64,000 nt of DNA, from NCBI RefSeq assembly GCF_024623455.1, contig NZ_JANIPJ010000013.1, positions 151,830 through 215,829 on the forward strand. The letters are read 5' to 3'. A program made the position numbers and the translations under genes. This stretch comes from Paenibacillus soyae (GTDB lineage Bacteria; Bacillota; Bacilli; Paenibacillales; Paenibacillaceae). The notes under the pieces are model-generated. The model was not told the origin of the DNA. It was given only the letters and a program-made list of their open reading frames with translations, and did not search any database. Below are positions 16,691 to 26,483 of the stretch, in pieces (position 1 is the stretch's first letter; each line of letters starts with the position of its first letter).

Positions 16691-17734
16691 TTGGCTAAGG
16701 GGGCGAACGATATCAACGAGCGCCCGACTCATCCGAACGATGTGAAAAACGAAATTTTTCGCCGTATCCGCGAGGCGCTCCTAGCCGCGAGCAGCGCCAC
16801 GAAGGCGGAGCTCAGCCAGCAGCTCGGCATCAGCTTTCCGACGGTCGGCAAGTTTCTGTCGCGAATGGAGAAGGAAGGGGAGGTGCGGCTGGCCGGTCTC
16901 GACGATTCGAGCGGAGGGCGAAGAGCGAACCGGTACGCGTATAACCCGGAGTTCAGCCTTGGTCTAGCCGTATTCCTGGAGAAGGCGGAAACCAACTATA
17001 CGATCTTCAACTGCATGGGCGAAGCGAAAGAGCAGGGCTCAGGCCCCGGCGTCCTTGCGGATGGCGTTCGCGGCTTGTCTGACCTGATCGAAGGATTGCT
17101 CGCTCGCTTTCCCAAGCTTTGCTCGCTCGCGATTGGCGTGCCGGGCGCGGTCAATAACGGCAGGATCATTTATATTCCGAGCTATGAGGCGTTCCATCAA
17201 TTTGATATGAAGAGCTACTTCGAGGAACGGCTCGGCATCCCCGTCGTCGTCGAGAACGATATGAACGCGGCCATCCTTGGATATCATGCCCGCAGGCCCG
17301 ATGCGGACTTGCCTTCTCGCGTCTACGTGTTGTTCGGCAAGAACGGCGCGGGCGCCGGCATCATGGTAGGCGGAGCCCTCGTGCGGGGGAACACGTCGTT
17401 CTCCGGGGAGATCAGCTTCATCCCGCAGTACGACGACCGCAATTTCCTGAAGGCTCTCGATCAGGCGATCGTACCGGGGGATATGACGCCCGAAGGCATC
17501 GACGCGGTCAGCCGATTGGTCGCCGCGTTCACGGCCATGATCAATCCTCGCACGATCGTATTCGATCGGGACGAGGCGAACGAGGATTTGCTGTCTCGAA
17601 TCGCGCGGAGAAGCACGGACTATGTGCCGCGGGAGCATCTGCCGGAGCTGGTCGCCAGCGATTGGAGACAAGATTATTTGCTCGGGCTGCAGACGTTGGG
17701 GCTTGGGCTTATCGTGTCCGGGGCCCATAACTAA
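16691..17734 (+). CDS. ROK-family transcriptional regulator
   Basis: A 347-residue protein with an N-terminal winged HTH (TKAELSQQLGISFPTVGKFL, about 37-56) and a C-terminal ROK/ASKHA domain (LAIGVPGAVNNGRI, ENDMNAA, GKNGAGAGI). The usual zinc signature CxCGxxGC of ROK proteins is absent from the GEISFIPQYDDR region, so sugar or metal binding may differ. ROK regulators repress sugar-transport or -use genes. The TTG start is weakly supported. It is followed 28 bases later by an MFS gene in the same orientation, its likely target. Confidence 0.82.
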   Translation: MAKGANDINERPTHPNDVKNEIFRRIREALLAASSATKAELSQQLGISFPTVGKFLSRMEKEGEVRLAGLDDSSGGRRANRYAYNPEFSLGLAVFLEKAETNYTIFNCMGEAKEQGSGPGVLADGVRGLSDLIEGLLARFPKLCSLAIGVPGAVNNGRIIYIPSYEAFHQFDMKSYFEERLGIPVVVENDMNAAILGYHARRPDADLPSRVYVLFGKNGAGAGIMVGGALVRGNTSFSGEISFIPQYDDRNFLKALDQAIVPGDMTPEGIDAVSRLVAAFTAMINPRTIVFDRDEANEDLLSRIARRSTDYVPREHLPELVASDWRQDYLLGLQTLGLGLIVSGAHN

Positions 17735-17762
17735 TGAATGCGGACGTACTACACGGAAGCAG

Positions 17763-18980
17763 GTGAACATCATCGCTACATTCTTTTTGCTTATTATTTA
17801 TTTGGCTTTTATTAGCTTAGGGTTGCCGGATTCCTTGCTCGGGACGGCCTGGCCCGTCATGCAGGCGGAGATGGGCGCGCCGCTGGATACGGCGGGGCTG
17901 CTCTATATGCTGACGGCCGCGGGAACGATTGTGTCCAGTCTTGCGAGCGGGGCGGTAATCGAGCGATTCGGCACGGGGAAGGTGACGCTTGTCAGCTGCA
18001 TCATGACGGCGGGAGCATTGCTCGGCTTCGCGTTTGCTCCTTCGCTGCCTTGGCTGCTGCTCCTGACCGTTCCGCTCGGGTTAGGCGCGGGTGCGGTTGA
18101 TTCCGGGCTGAATAACTATGTCGCGGAGCATTACAAGGCGCATCATATGAGCTGGCTGCACTGCTTCTGGGGCGTCGGCGCGACGACGGGACCCATTATT
18201 ATGGCGGGATTCGTCATGAAGGACTGGCGTGACGGCTTCCTGACGGTGGCAGGCATTCAGTTCGCGCTTGTCGTCATCTTATTCCTCACGCTCCCATTAT
18301 GGGGCAAAGTAGCACGTCTCAGCTCGAACAACGCGGACGAACAAGCGGCCGCTTCGGAGACAGGGGATGAGCAGTCGGCGGACGCGGGAAGCTCCGTCAA
18401 GCCGCTTCGGATACGCGGCGTGAAGGTCGGTCTCATGTCTTTCCTCTTTTATTGCGGCATCGAAGCCTCGGTCGGACTGTGGGGCAGCAGCTTCCTGGTA
18501 GAGATGAAGGGCTTGCAGGCCGCGCAAGCCGCCGAATGGGTGTCCTTGTATTACGGGGGCATTACGGTTGGCCGGTTCGTGACGGGGTTCATTACGTTCA
18601 AAGTCGGCAATCAGCTTCTCATTAGGGGAGGCCAGCTCATGGCGCTTGCCGGCGCGCTGCTGCTCGTTCTGCCGCTGCCGCCCGCATTCTCGCTGGCGGG
18701 CTTGATTATCCTCGGACTGGGCCTTGCCCCGATCTTCCCGTGCATGCTGCACGAGACGCCCGCGCGCTACGGCAAGCGGCACTCGCAGCGCATTATGGGC
18801 TATCAGATGGCCGTGGCCTATACGGGCAGCACGCTTCTGCCTCCGCTGCTCGGTTTTCTGGCTTCGCGCACGACGATTGGCATATTTCCATTCTACATTG
18901 CGATATTCGCAGCCGCGATGCTGTTATTCTCGGAGCTGCTGGGCCGTCTATTGGCCGGCAGGCGAGAAAGGACCGCCTAA
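17763..18980 (+). CDS. MFS transporter, FucP/sugar-type
   Basis: About 405 residues with twelve hydrophobic helices and a hydrophilic central loop (about 180-215). The first helix phrase SLGLPDSLLGTAWP is typical of fucose-permease-like and related sugar MFS carriers. I chose the GTG at 17763, since a longer frame overlaps the ROK gene. Co-transcription with the ROK repressor suggests import of a sugar that is also the inducer; neither is identified. Confidence 0.8.
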   Translation: MNIIATFFLLIIYLAFISLGLPDSLLGTAWPVMQAEMGAPLDTAGLLYMLTAAGTIVSSLASGAVIERFGTGKVTLVSCIMTAGALLGFAFAPSLPWLLLLTVPLGLGAGAVDSGLNNYVAEHYKAHHMSWLHCFWGVGATTGPIIMAGFVMKDWRDGFLTVAGIQFALVVILFLTLPLWGKVARLSSNNADEQAAASETGDEQSADAGSSVKPLRIRGVKVGLMSFLFYCGIEASVGLWGSSFLVEMKGLQAAQAAEWVSLYYGGITVGRFVTGFITFKVGNQLLIRGGQLMALAGALLLVLPLPPAFSLAGLIILGLGLAPIFPCMLHETPARYGKRHSQRIMGYQMAVAYTGSTLLPPLLGFLASRTTIGIFPFYIAIFAAAMLLFSELLGRLLAGRRERTA

Positions 18981-18983
18981 AGA

Positions 18984-19020
18984 AAGCCCCGTTCTTCTTG
19001 TCATAAGAAGAACGGGGCTT
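18984..19020 (-). terminator. Strong hairpin between convergent genes
   Basis: A perfect 16-base stem (AAGCCCCGTTCTTCTT and its complement) with a five-base loop. On the minus strand it is followed by TTTCTTT, so it should end the GGDEF gene; it may also serve the MFS gene. Confidence 0.75.
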
Positions 19021-19045
19021 GTTCATGCATCCGTGCGGACGCTTC

Positions 19046-19693
19046 TTAGGAATGCTTCTTGGTAGCTTTGGTGCGATACATATTCTCGTCGGCCGTCTTG
19101 ATCAGGCTGGACAAGTCCTTATGCTCCTTTTCGTTATAGACGGCGGAACCGATCGAAATCGATACGCGGAAGCCCATTTCATCGGACAGGGCGGCAATCT
19201 CTTTCTGAATTCGCCCCATAAGCACCTCGACCCCCGACTGCTCTTTGTATTGGCCGAGCACAAGAAATTCATCGCCTCCCCAACGGGACACGATATCGAT
19301 CTTGCGGGTGTTAAGCTGAAGAATTTGGCTGATTCGCTGGAGGACGGTGTCTCCTATTTGATGATTGTATACATCGTTAATTTCTTTGAAGTTATCGCAA
19401 TCCAAGAGAAGGACGAACAGATTGCTGCTTGTCCGGCTGGCGATCGCCGCGATCTTGTCGAAGGATTGGATGACGAACCGGCGGTTGTAGAGGTTGGTGA
19501 GAACGTCCTTCTCGGAATAGTACAATGCTTTGTCATACTGGTGCCCGGCCCAATAAGCGAGGGCGAAGAAGAGCGGGTAACCCAGTATGTCCATCATGTC
19601 GACCATCCCGTCGCGCAAGTAATAATAAAGAATGTATACCGTATGAAGGGACAGCGTTATGCTTACTACGAGAAGCCTGCCTTTATATTTCAT
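19046..19693 (-). CDS. Diguanylate cyclase (GGDEF), membrane-tethered
   Basis: About 215 residues. Two hydrophobic helices near the N terminus (LLVVSITLSL and ILGYPLFFALAYW) anchor a full GGDEF domain that starts near DVLTNLYNRR. The active motif GGDEF is intact and preceded exactly five residues earlier by an RxxD (RKID) product-inhibition site. It should make c-di-GMP. Start ATG 19693, with gagg at workable spacing; a GTG at 19702 is too close to that site. No EAL domain is present in the window, but a c-di-GMP riboswitch lies about 5 kb away. Confidence 0.9.
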   Translation of the reverse strand: MKYKGRLLVVSITLSLHTVYILYYYLRDGMVDMMDILGYPLFFALAYWAGHQYDKALYYSEKDVLTNLYNRRFVIQSFDKIAAIASRTSSNLFVLLLDCDNFKEINDVYNHQIGDTVLQRISQILQLNTRKIDIVSRWGGDEFLVLGQYKEQSGVEVLMGRIQKEIAALSDEMGFRVSISIGSAVYNEKEHKDLSSLIKTADENMYRTKATKKHS

Positions 19694-19702
19694 GCTTGTC
19701 AC

Positions 19703-20097
19703 ATCCTCATGCTGGTTCTAAAGGTGCTGCGCTGTAATTGGGACTATTGTACCACGAAAGCTTATCCGTAAGAAATGAATATTTTCTCCAGCTGCTGGCA
19801 AGGATGTAAATAACATTTGGTCATACAAGTGAGATGACTAGAGCGTGGATTTGCAGACAAGGCAGCGGTTTCTCGTGATGCTCCGGGCATTGTAGCGGAA
19901 CAAAGGGGAGGAGCTCGTTGACTGGGTGGAGACCGCCAAAGCCGAGGGCTTCCGATATTAAGGGTGTTAACTATGCCCCATCGTTCCGAGCGGGACGGCG
20001 TGGGCTTTTTTCGTTGCGCTTGCATCAGGGATTTAAATGGCTATATTTGGGAATAATGCCATGGAGACAATCCTGTTGGAAGGAGCGGGCGGTAATC
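19703..20097. other. Mostly non-coding stretch with possible gene remnant
   Basis: No intact gene. At 19918-19965 one frame reads ELVDWVETAKAEGFRY then TAA, which looks like the C-terminal end of an enzyme. Upstream (19845-19915) another frame reads plausible protein, so a decayed gene is possible. A terminator-like hairpin follows at 19975-20011. Confidence 0.3.
19975..20011 (+). terminator. Terminator-like hairpin
   Basis: An imperfect GCCCCATCGTTCC/GGGACGGCGTGGGC stem followed by six T. Confidence 0.5.
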
Positions 20098-20604
20098 ATG
20101 CATATAGGCGTAACCCTATTGATTTTAGGGCTGAACTGGCGATTCGGAACGTTCCGCCGCTGGCAGGAGTTTCATGCGACACTGCTCTATGTAACGTTAT
20201 GCGATCTCCTGTACTAGTGCATTTGCTACAATTACATGCTTTGGACGTATGAGCCGGTCTGGCCGGTCTCCAGCCAGCTATTTACAAATTCAATGTATTC
20301 GTTTCTATTTTTGCCCGCGATGACGCTCCTTTATTTGTCGAGGTTCCCGTTCGAGAAGACGTTCCGGGCAAAAGGGATCTATATGGCCAAGTGGTTTGTT
20401 ATCTTTACGGCGGGAGAGTGGATCTACTTAAGGACGGATCATATGACACATGATCTAGGCTGGACGCTCGCGTGGTCCATGTTATTCTATGTCATGATGT
20501 TTGGGATGATCTTGCTTCACCATAAGAAACCGCTGTGGGCTTACCTGATCAGTGCCGGCTTTATTGCATTTTTGATGCTTGTTTTTCAAGTGCCGATTCG
20601 TTAG
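20098..20604 (+). pseudogene. CBO0543-like membrane protein split by in-frame TAG
   Basis: A single frame runs from ATG 20098 (aaggag upstream) to the stop at 20604 but contains TAG at 20215-20217. The 39 codons before it (MHIGVTLLILGLNWRFGTF, ending CDLLY) join naturally to the part after it (CICYNYMLWTYEPVW). Together they give a full-length four- or five-helix protein of the CBO0543 type, about 168 residues. The downstream part could restart at ATG 20236. Either a recent pseudogene or a read-through case. Confidence 0.6.
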
Positions 20605-20621
20605 ATAGGAACCCGCAATCG

Positions 20622-20660
20622 AAAGGCGGAGCAGAAGGCAACTTCTGTCCGCCTTTTTTT
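20622..20660 (+). terminator. Terminator before the chitinase
   Basis: An AAGGCGGA.CAGAAG/CTTCTG.TCCGCCTT stem with a four-base loop and seven T. Confidence 0.85.
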
Positions 20661-20793
20661 GCGCGTTATTGCATATGCATAGGGATATTAAGGGGTATTT
20701 CCCATTAACTTTACAGCTAGATTCATAGACAACAGCTACGTAAACTCGTTAGAATCATAGGGATGATAGAATTCGAAACAAGAGGAGTGAATC

Positions 20794-22284
<1,491 letters not shown>

Positions 22285-22290
22285 AAAATA

Positions 22291-22335
22291 AAGCCGGCCT
22301 GCATCAGCGTTTGTGCTGATGCGGGCCGGCTTTTT
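22291..22335 (+). terminator. Terminator after the chitinase
   Basis: An 18-base AAGCCGGCC.GCATCAGC stem with a six-base loop and five T; placed between converging genes. Confidence 0.85.
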
Positions 22336-22362
22336 GGCTTGCGCTTATATCCGTATTCCGCT

Positions 22363-23499
22363 CTAGTCTCGCTCGTACCAGTAGCCCGTCAAGCCTTTCT
22401 CCAGCCGAAGAAGCGTCTCCAGATAGAAATAATCGCCCCAGATTACATAGTCGTCCGGCGCGGCTCCGCCTCTTACCGAATAGGAGCCGCGTTTCAGCAA
22501 GCCCTGCGCGTCCTCTTCGCCGATCGTCGAGTAGTTCTTAACGAGCGAGGTCATGGAGCGCTCCACGGCATCTTGCAGCATGGCGCGGTCCGGATCGTCG
22601 GCGCTCAGGAAGCCAAGAATTTCGAGCATGCCTGCGGCGGCAATGGCCGACGCCGAGCTGTCTCGTTTCGTCTCCGGCGTGACAGGCGCGTCGAAGTCCC
22701 AATATACGACATCGTCCTCCGGGAATCGTTCGATGAAGTAGCGCGCAAGCCGCTTGGCCGTCTCCAGATACTCCGGCTGACCAAGGTAGCGGTAGGCGAG
22801 CGCGAAGCCGTAAATGCCCCATGCCTGGCCGCGCGTCCAAGTCGAGCCGTCGCGATAGCCTTGCGCCGTGCCGCCGCGCAGCGAATCTCCCGTTTCTTGA
22901 TCGAAGTAGAAGGTGTGGTAGGACGAGTCGTCTCCGCGTACAAGGAAGCGGCGGCTCTTATCGGAATGGGTAGCGGCGATTTGGCGGTATTTCTCGTCGC
23001 CGGTATGCTTGTATGCCCAATGAAGCAGCGGCAGGTTCATCATGCAGTCGATAATAATGCGGCCGCCGTTCTCGGGATCGTCCTTCCGTCCCCATGCTTG
23101 CAGGATTTGCGTCTTCTCCCGCCATCTCTCCAGCAGCACGTCGGCAGCCTCGAGCGTCAGCTTCTTCGCGGCCTCGTCCTTCTCGATGATCCATTGCGCT
23201 TTGGCGGAGAGGGAATAGAGGAAGCCGATATCGTGATGGTCGAGGTTGGTCCGGTTCTCGAGCCGGCGGCGGAAGTTGCCGACCGTCTTGGCGGCCGCTT
23301 CGCGGAACGCTTCGTCTCCCGAATATTCGTAGCTGAGCCAGAGCATGCCTGACCAGAAGCCTTCGGTCCAGTCGGTATTGTTGTTCAGTTGATAGACCCG
23401 GTCACCGTTACTGACATGGGGGAATTGGTCCCCGAAGCGGGCGATGTCCGCCCGAACAACGCGCAGCGCGTCCTCGATTGCTTGCTTCCACATCGTCAT
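22363..23499 (-). CDS. GH88 unsaturated glucuronyl hydrolase
   Basis: A 378-residue (alpha/alpha)6-barrel enzyme. Asp90 (LDHHDIGF) and Asp151 (IIIDCMMN) have the same 61-residue spacing as the two catalytic Asp of Bacillus UGL, and NNNTDWTEGFWSGM is a family landmark. The reaction is hydration-driven release of unsaturated uronic acid from oligosaccharides left by polysaccharide lyases. No signal peptide, so cytoplasmic. It is divergent from an AraC regulator, the likely activator. Start 23499; its ribosome site is gggaggc. Confidence 0.9.
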   Translation of the reverse strand: MTMWKQAIEDALRVVRADIARFGDQFPHVSNGDRVYQLNNNTDWTEGFWSGMLWLSYEYSGDEAFREAAAKTVGNFRRRLENRTNLDHHDIGFLYSLSAKAQWIIEKDEAAKKLTLEAADVLLERWREKTQILQAWGRKDDPENGGRIIIDCMMNLPLLHWAYKHTGDEKYRQIAATHSDKSRRFLVRGDDSSYHTFYFDQETGDSLRGGTAQGYRDGSTWTRGQAWGIYGFALAYRYLGQPEYLETAKRLARYFIERFPEDDVVYWDFDAPVTPETKRDSSASAIAAAGMLEILGFLSADDPDRAMLQDAVERSMTSLVKNYSTIGEEDAQGLLKRGSYSVRGGAAPDDYVIWGDYFYLETLLRLEKGLTGYWYERD

Positions 23500-23627
23500 A
23501 AGAAAGCCTCCCTGTACTTATCGGCGTTTTGTTTGCTTGGATTCATTATAACGCCGATGCGGTTCCGTTTTTTTGTGATAATATATAGCTATATTGCGAT
23601 TATGCCCAAGAAGGGAGAGAGGACCCG

Positions 23628-24506
23628 ATGAACCGGATCGAGCCGCTCTATATGGGGGAGAGGCCGTTCTTCCTCTCGTACCGGACCGAGAATCGGGACG
23701 CGGACTGGAGGATGTATCACGCGCACCAGGGCTGCGAGCTGCTGTACGTGTACGAAGGCGCCGGAACCGTCACGGTGGAGAACCGGAAGCATCCCCTGAA
23801 GCCGGGGATGCTGTTCTTCTTCCAGCCGTATCAGCTCCATCAGGTGGAGGTGCCGGCCCGGGCCGACGGGACTTACATTCGGACCAATCTGACCTTCGAT
23901 CCTCGCCACCTGGAAGCGTATATGGCGCCGTTCCCGAAGCTGCAGGCCTTCCTTCGCAGGATATGGAAGGGTCTTCTGACCCGTCAGGTGTTCGACCTCT
24001 CGGCCGACCGGAGACTTCCCGAGCTGTTTCATGAAATGGAGCAGTCCCGCCCGCACTGGGATAATCGCCCTCAGGACGAGGAGGCGGCGCTGGGCCTGAT
24101 TGCGATCCTGCGTCATTTGCAGAGGGGCGTGTTCTTGGAGGAGGACGCGGAGCCCGGCATGACGGAGAAGGCGTCGGGGCATATCGAGCAAATGGCGGAT
24201 TGGATCGAAACGCATTACAAGGAACCGTTCTCCCTGGCGCGAATGGCCGAGGATTGCCACTTGTCCCCGTACCATGTCTCCCACTTGTTCAAACGGTATG
24301 CGGGCACGACCATCACCGATTACATCGCGGTGCTGCGCATTCGCGAGGCCTGCGCCCTGCTGGCGGGCACGGATAAGCAGGTCGGGGACATTGCCCGCGA
24401 GGTAGGGAGCCTCGGCACGCCTTATTTCTGCCAGCTGTTCAAGAAGCATAAGGGCGTGACGCCGCAGACTTACCGCTCCATGGTTCGAAGGGCTTATGAA
24501 AGGTAG
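23628..24506 (+). CDS. AraC-type regulator, cupin N-terminal domain
   Basis: A 292-residue activator-type protein: an N-terminal cupin sensor (HQGCELLYVYEGAGTV, about 30-90) and a C-terminal double HTH (FSLARMAEDCHLSPYHVSHL, then VGDIAREVG, about 190-290). The ATG follows ggagagagg. The divergent GH88 gene, 128 bases away, is the likely target, giving a glucuronide-responsive switch. The ligand is inferred from context only. Confidence 0.88.
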   Translation: MNRIEPLYMGERPFFLSYRTENRDADWRMYHAHQGCELLYVYEGAGTVTVENRKHPLKPGMLFFFQPYQLHQVEVPARADGTYIRTNLTFDPRHLEAYMAPFPKLQAFLRRIWKGLLTRQVFDLSADRRLPELFHEMEQSRPHWDNRPQDEEAALGLIAILRHLQRGVFLEEDAEPGMTEKASGHIEQMADWIETHYKEPFSLARMAEDCHLSPYHVSHLFKRYAGTTITDYIAVLRIREACALLAGTDKQVGDIAREVGSLGTPYFCQLFKKHKGVTPQTYRSMVRRAYER

Positions 24507-24552
24507 CGGCGAGGTTTCAGAAAGTTATGCTGTACCTAGTCTTAAGATCATG

Positions 24553-24558
24553 TATAAT
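24553..24558 (+). promoter_or_regulatory. -10 element for the riboswitch transcript
   Basis: A consensus TATAAT; no convincing -35 at standard spacing (CTGTAC at 17 bases is the best). Confidence 0.35.
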
Positions 24559-24574
24559 GAAAGTTAATTAGTAC

Positions 24575-24675
24575 CAAGGTCACATCACAATAGAAAAGGC
24601 AAAGTTACCGAAAGGTAATGACGCAAAGCTATAGGGGCTAAAGTATCATACTATGCCAGCCAGCTGCCGTTAGAT
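24575..24675 (+). ncRNA. c-di-GMP-I (GEMM) riboswitch
   Basis: All landmarks of the class I aptamer appear in order: GGCAAA (about 24599), a stem capped by a GAAA tetraloop (TTACCGAAAGGTAA), GACGCAAAGCTA, GGGCTAAAG, then a second hairpin arm with CCAGCCAGCTGCC, the tetraloop-receptor/P3 side. A further hairpin GAGCTTG.CCG/CGG.CAAGCTC lies at 24690-24717, but without a T run, so the switch may act on translation or with another partner. It controls the small zinc-ribbon gene downstream. Confidence 0.88.
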
Positions 24676-24761
24676 GCTAGCTATGGCTGGAGCTTGCCGA
24701 TTGAGCGGACAAGCTCTATTTGCGTTGCGCCTTTCGGGTCTACCGGGGGAGGAAGATAGAA

Positions 24762-24986
24762 TTGGAGCTTTCGAATTGTACGAGGTGCGGGGGAATGATG
24801 GTTGGACGGAAGTCGTTTTTTTGCGCGGCATGCATGGAAGAGATGAAGGAGGACGTGGAGAAGGTCAGGGAGTATCTGCGCACGCATAAACGCCCGACGA
24901 TTATGGACGTCCACTACATGACGGGCATTCCGGTTCAGACCATTCAGCAGTTCATCAAGGAGGGCATCATCAACAGAGGGAGCTAG
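24762..24986 (+). CDS. YvyF-like (TIGR03826) flagellar-operon zinc-ribbon protein
   Basis: A 74-residue protein beginning NCTRCGGMMVGRKSFFCAAC (a four-Cys zinc ribbon), then a helix and an HTH-like end (MTGIPVQTIQQFIKEGII). The layout is that of YvyF/TIGR03826, a small protein normally encoded next to flgM in Bacillales flagellar operons. Here it is alone behind a c-di-GMP riboswitch, linking it to motility/sessility control. The TTG at 24762 has gggggagga at nine bases; an in-frame start at 24720 has no site. Confidence 0.75.
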   Translation: MELSNCTRCGGMMVGRKSFFCAACMEEMKEDVEKVREYLRTHKRPTIMDVHYMTGIPVQTIQQFIKEGIINRGS

Positions 24987-25074
24987 ACGATCGGGGGCTT
25001 GGCGGGGGGAGGGTGGATTTGCGGAACGGAGAGGCTTTATTCCTTGGGAAAAGGGGCTTTTGGAGGGCGCTTTA

Positions 25075-25430
25075 GAATCAATAACGATACGCGTGATCGC
25101 TAATGCATCAGACTAGGCGCTTCTGAATCAATAACGACACATGTGATCGCTAATGCAACAGACTAGTCGCATATTGAATCAATAACGACACATGTGATCG
25201 CTAATGCAACAGACTAGTCGCATATTGAAGCAATAACGACACATGTGATCGCTAATGCATCAGACTAGGCGCATTTTGAATCAATAACGACACATGTGAC
25301 CGCTAATACATCAGACTAGTCGCATTCTGAATCAATAACGATACGCGTGATCGCTAATGCATCAGACTAGTCGCATTTTGAATCAATAACGACACGTGTG
25401 ATCCCTAATGTATCAGACTGGCCTCCTTTT
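25075..25430. repeat. Seven tandem 51-bp repeats
   Basis: Seven copies of a 51-base unit (the first is 50) starting GAATCAATAACGACACATGT and ending GACTAGTCGCATATT. The first and sixth copies share the variant GATACGCGT; the last is the most diverged. No long ORF runs through the array. Each unit holds a small palindrome (CACATGTG or ACGCGT). Confidence 0.95.
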
Positions 25431-25474
25431 GGGCTGATAAAGCCGCGCTGCGCATCCCTCAAGAAGGTATTACG

Positions 25475-25519
25475 AAAGAAGGTACAGCCCTTATTTTGAA
25501 GGCTGTACCTTTCTTTTTG
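25475..25519. terminator. Terminator 3' of the ribA-like gene
   Basis: A GAAAGAAGGTACAGCC/GGCTGTACCTTTC stem with an 11-base loop. T runs on both sides make it bidirectional. Confidence 0.8.
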
Positions 25520-25543
25520 GACTATTCGCTTTAATGGATGTCG

Positions 25544-26311
25544 TTAATCGTTATTGCAGCAGCCCTCGCCTTTGTTCTCGCCCAGATGTCCGGACCGCTC
25601 GATTTTCGTTTTCAAATATTTTTCGTTGTATTCCGATACGTCTCCCCAAAGCTGGATGCGATCATCCAGATCCAGGCCGGCTTTCACGAGGGCGTCGACT
25701 TTCCTCGGATTGTTGGTCATCAGCTTGACAGGCTTGTCCCGCAGCGCCTTAAGCACCTTGATGGCGTCGCTGTAGTCGCGCGAATCGTCGACGAAGCCGA
25801 GCTGCAGATTGGCGTCCACCGTATCGTATCCGTTCTCCTGAAGGATGTAAGCCATCGCTTTGCTGAAGAGCCCGATGCCCCTTCCTTCGTGGTTAGCCAA
25901 GTAGAACAGAGCCCCGTGGCCATGGTCCACGATTTGTTTCATGGACTCCTTCAGCTGGTAGCCGCAGTCGCACCGCTTGCTGCCGAAGATATCCCCGGTA
26001 TGGCAGATGGAGTGGAATCGGATGAGGGCTTGATCGGCATCCTGGAAATCTCCGTAGACGAGAACGCTGGACTGCTGGAATTCCGCCAAATTAGACGCGG
26101 ACAGCTTGGCGATGATTCGTTCGTAATCCTCCGTCACTTCCTTGCAGTTCAGCCAGCAGTACCAGTTGAACGTGACGGTCTCTCCGTGCAAATTAACCGG
26201 GAGCCTAATGGGACCAACCAGATAGATCGCGCCGTTCTCCGTTTGGATCATTTTTATTTTCTCATGCAGAAGCGATATGACTTTAGGATCGAAAGTTTTA
26301 ACTGCGGACAT
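25544..26311 (-). CDS. ribA: GTP cyclohydrolase II-like enzyme
   Basis: A 255-residue protein. The RibA zinc and GTP signature is clear (FHSICHTGDIFGSKRCDCG, three Cys), followed by EGRGIGL and LMTNNPRK. RibA converts GTP to the pyrimidine precursor of riboflavin. It differs from typical 195-200-residue RibA by an extra N-terminal segment of about 60 residues and a Cys-containing tail, and it is not next to other rib genes. It may therefore be a paralogue for a deazaguanine- or toxoflavin-like product. ATG 26311 follows gaaggag. Confidence 0.88.
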   Translation of the reverse strand: MSAVKTFDPKVISLLHEKIKMIQTENGAIYLVGPIRLPVNLHGETVTFNWYCWLNCKEVTEDYERIIAKLSASNLAEFQQSSVLVYGDFQDADQALIRFHSICHTGDIFGSKRCDCGYQLKESMKQIVDHGHGALFYLANHEGRGIGLFSKAMAYILQENGYDTVDANLQLGFVDDSRDYSDAIKVLKALRDKPVKLMTNNPRKVDALVKAGLDLDDRIQLWGDVSEYNEKYLKTKIERSGHLGENKGEGCCNND

Positions 26312-26483
26312 GGCGAAATCTCCTTCATATGGATAAGAAATAGTTGGCATAGTTCATTCCTTATTTTACACCAAGTTGCCGGTTCTATGTAAATAGTTAC
26401 ATCTTAACACCAGAACATATATTCGATAAGATGATTAATATAATTTCCTCAATTTGGATATCCAGGAAGCGGAGGCGTAACCT

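Noticed and set aside
19525..19771. Plus-strand frames opposite the GGDEF gene
   Set aside because: The GGDEF protein is clear on the minus strand; the plus-strand frames are low-complexity shadows.
22339..23352. 337-codon plus-strand frame opposite the GH88 gene
   Set aside because: The GH88 frame has catalytic Asp pairs and family motifs; the opposite frame has no recognisable domain and is an antisense shadow.
23589..24449. Minus-strand frame opposite the AraC regulator
   Set aside because: No start signal and no domain; AraC HTH motifs are clear on the plus strand.
25075..25430. Tandem repeats considered as a CRISPR array
   Set aside because: Units are contiguous with no unique spacers; each 51-base unit is repeated throughout, and no cas genes are present.
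25538..26392. 284-codon plus-strand frame opposite ribA
   Set aside because: RibA motifs are unambiguous on the minus strand; this is a shadow.
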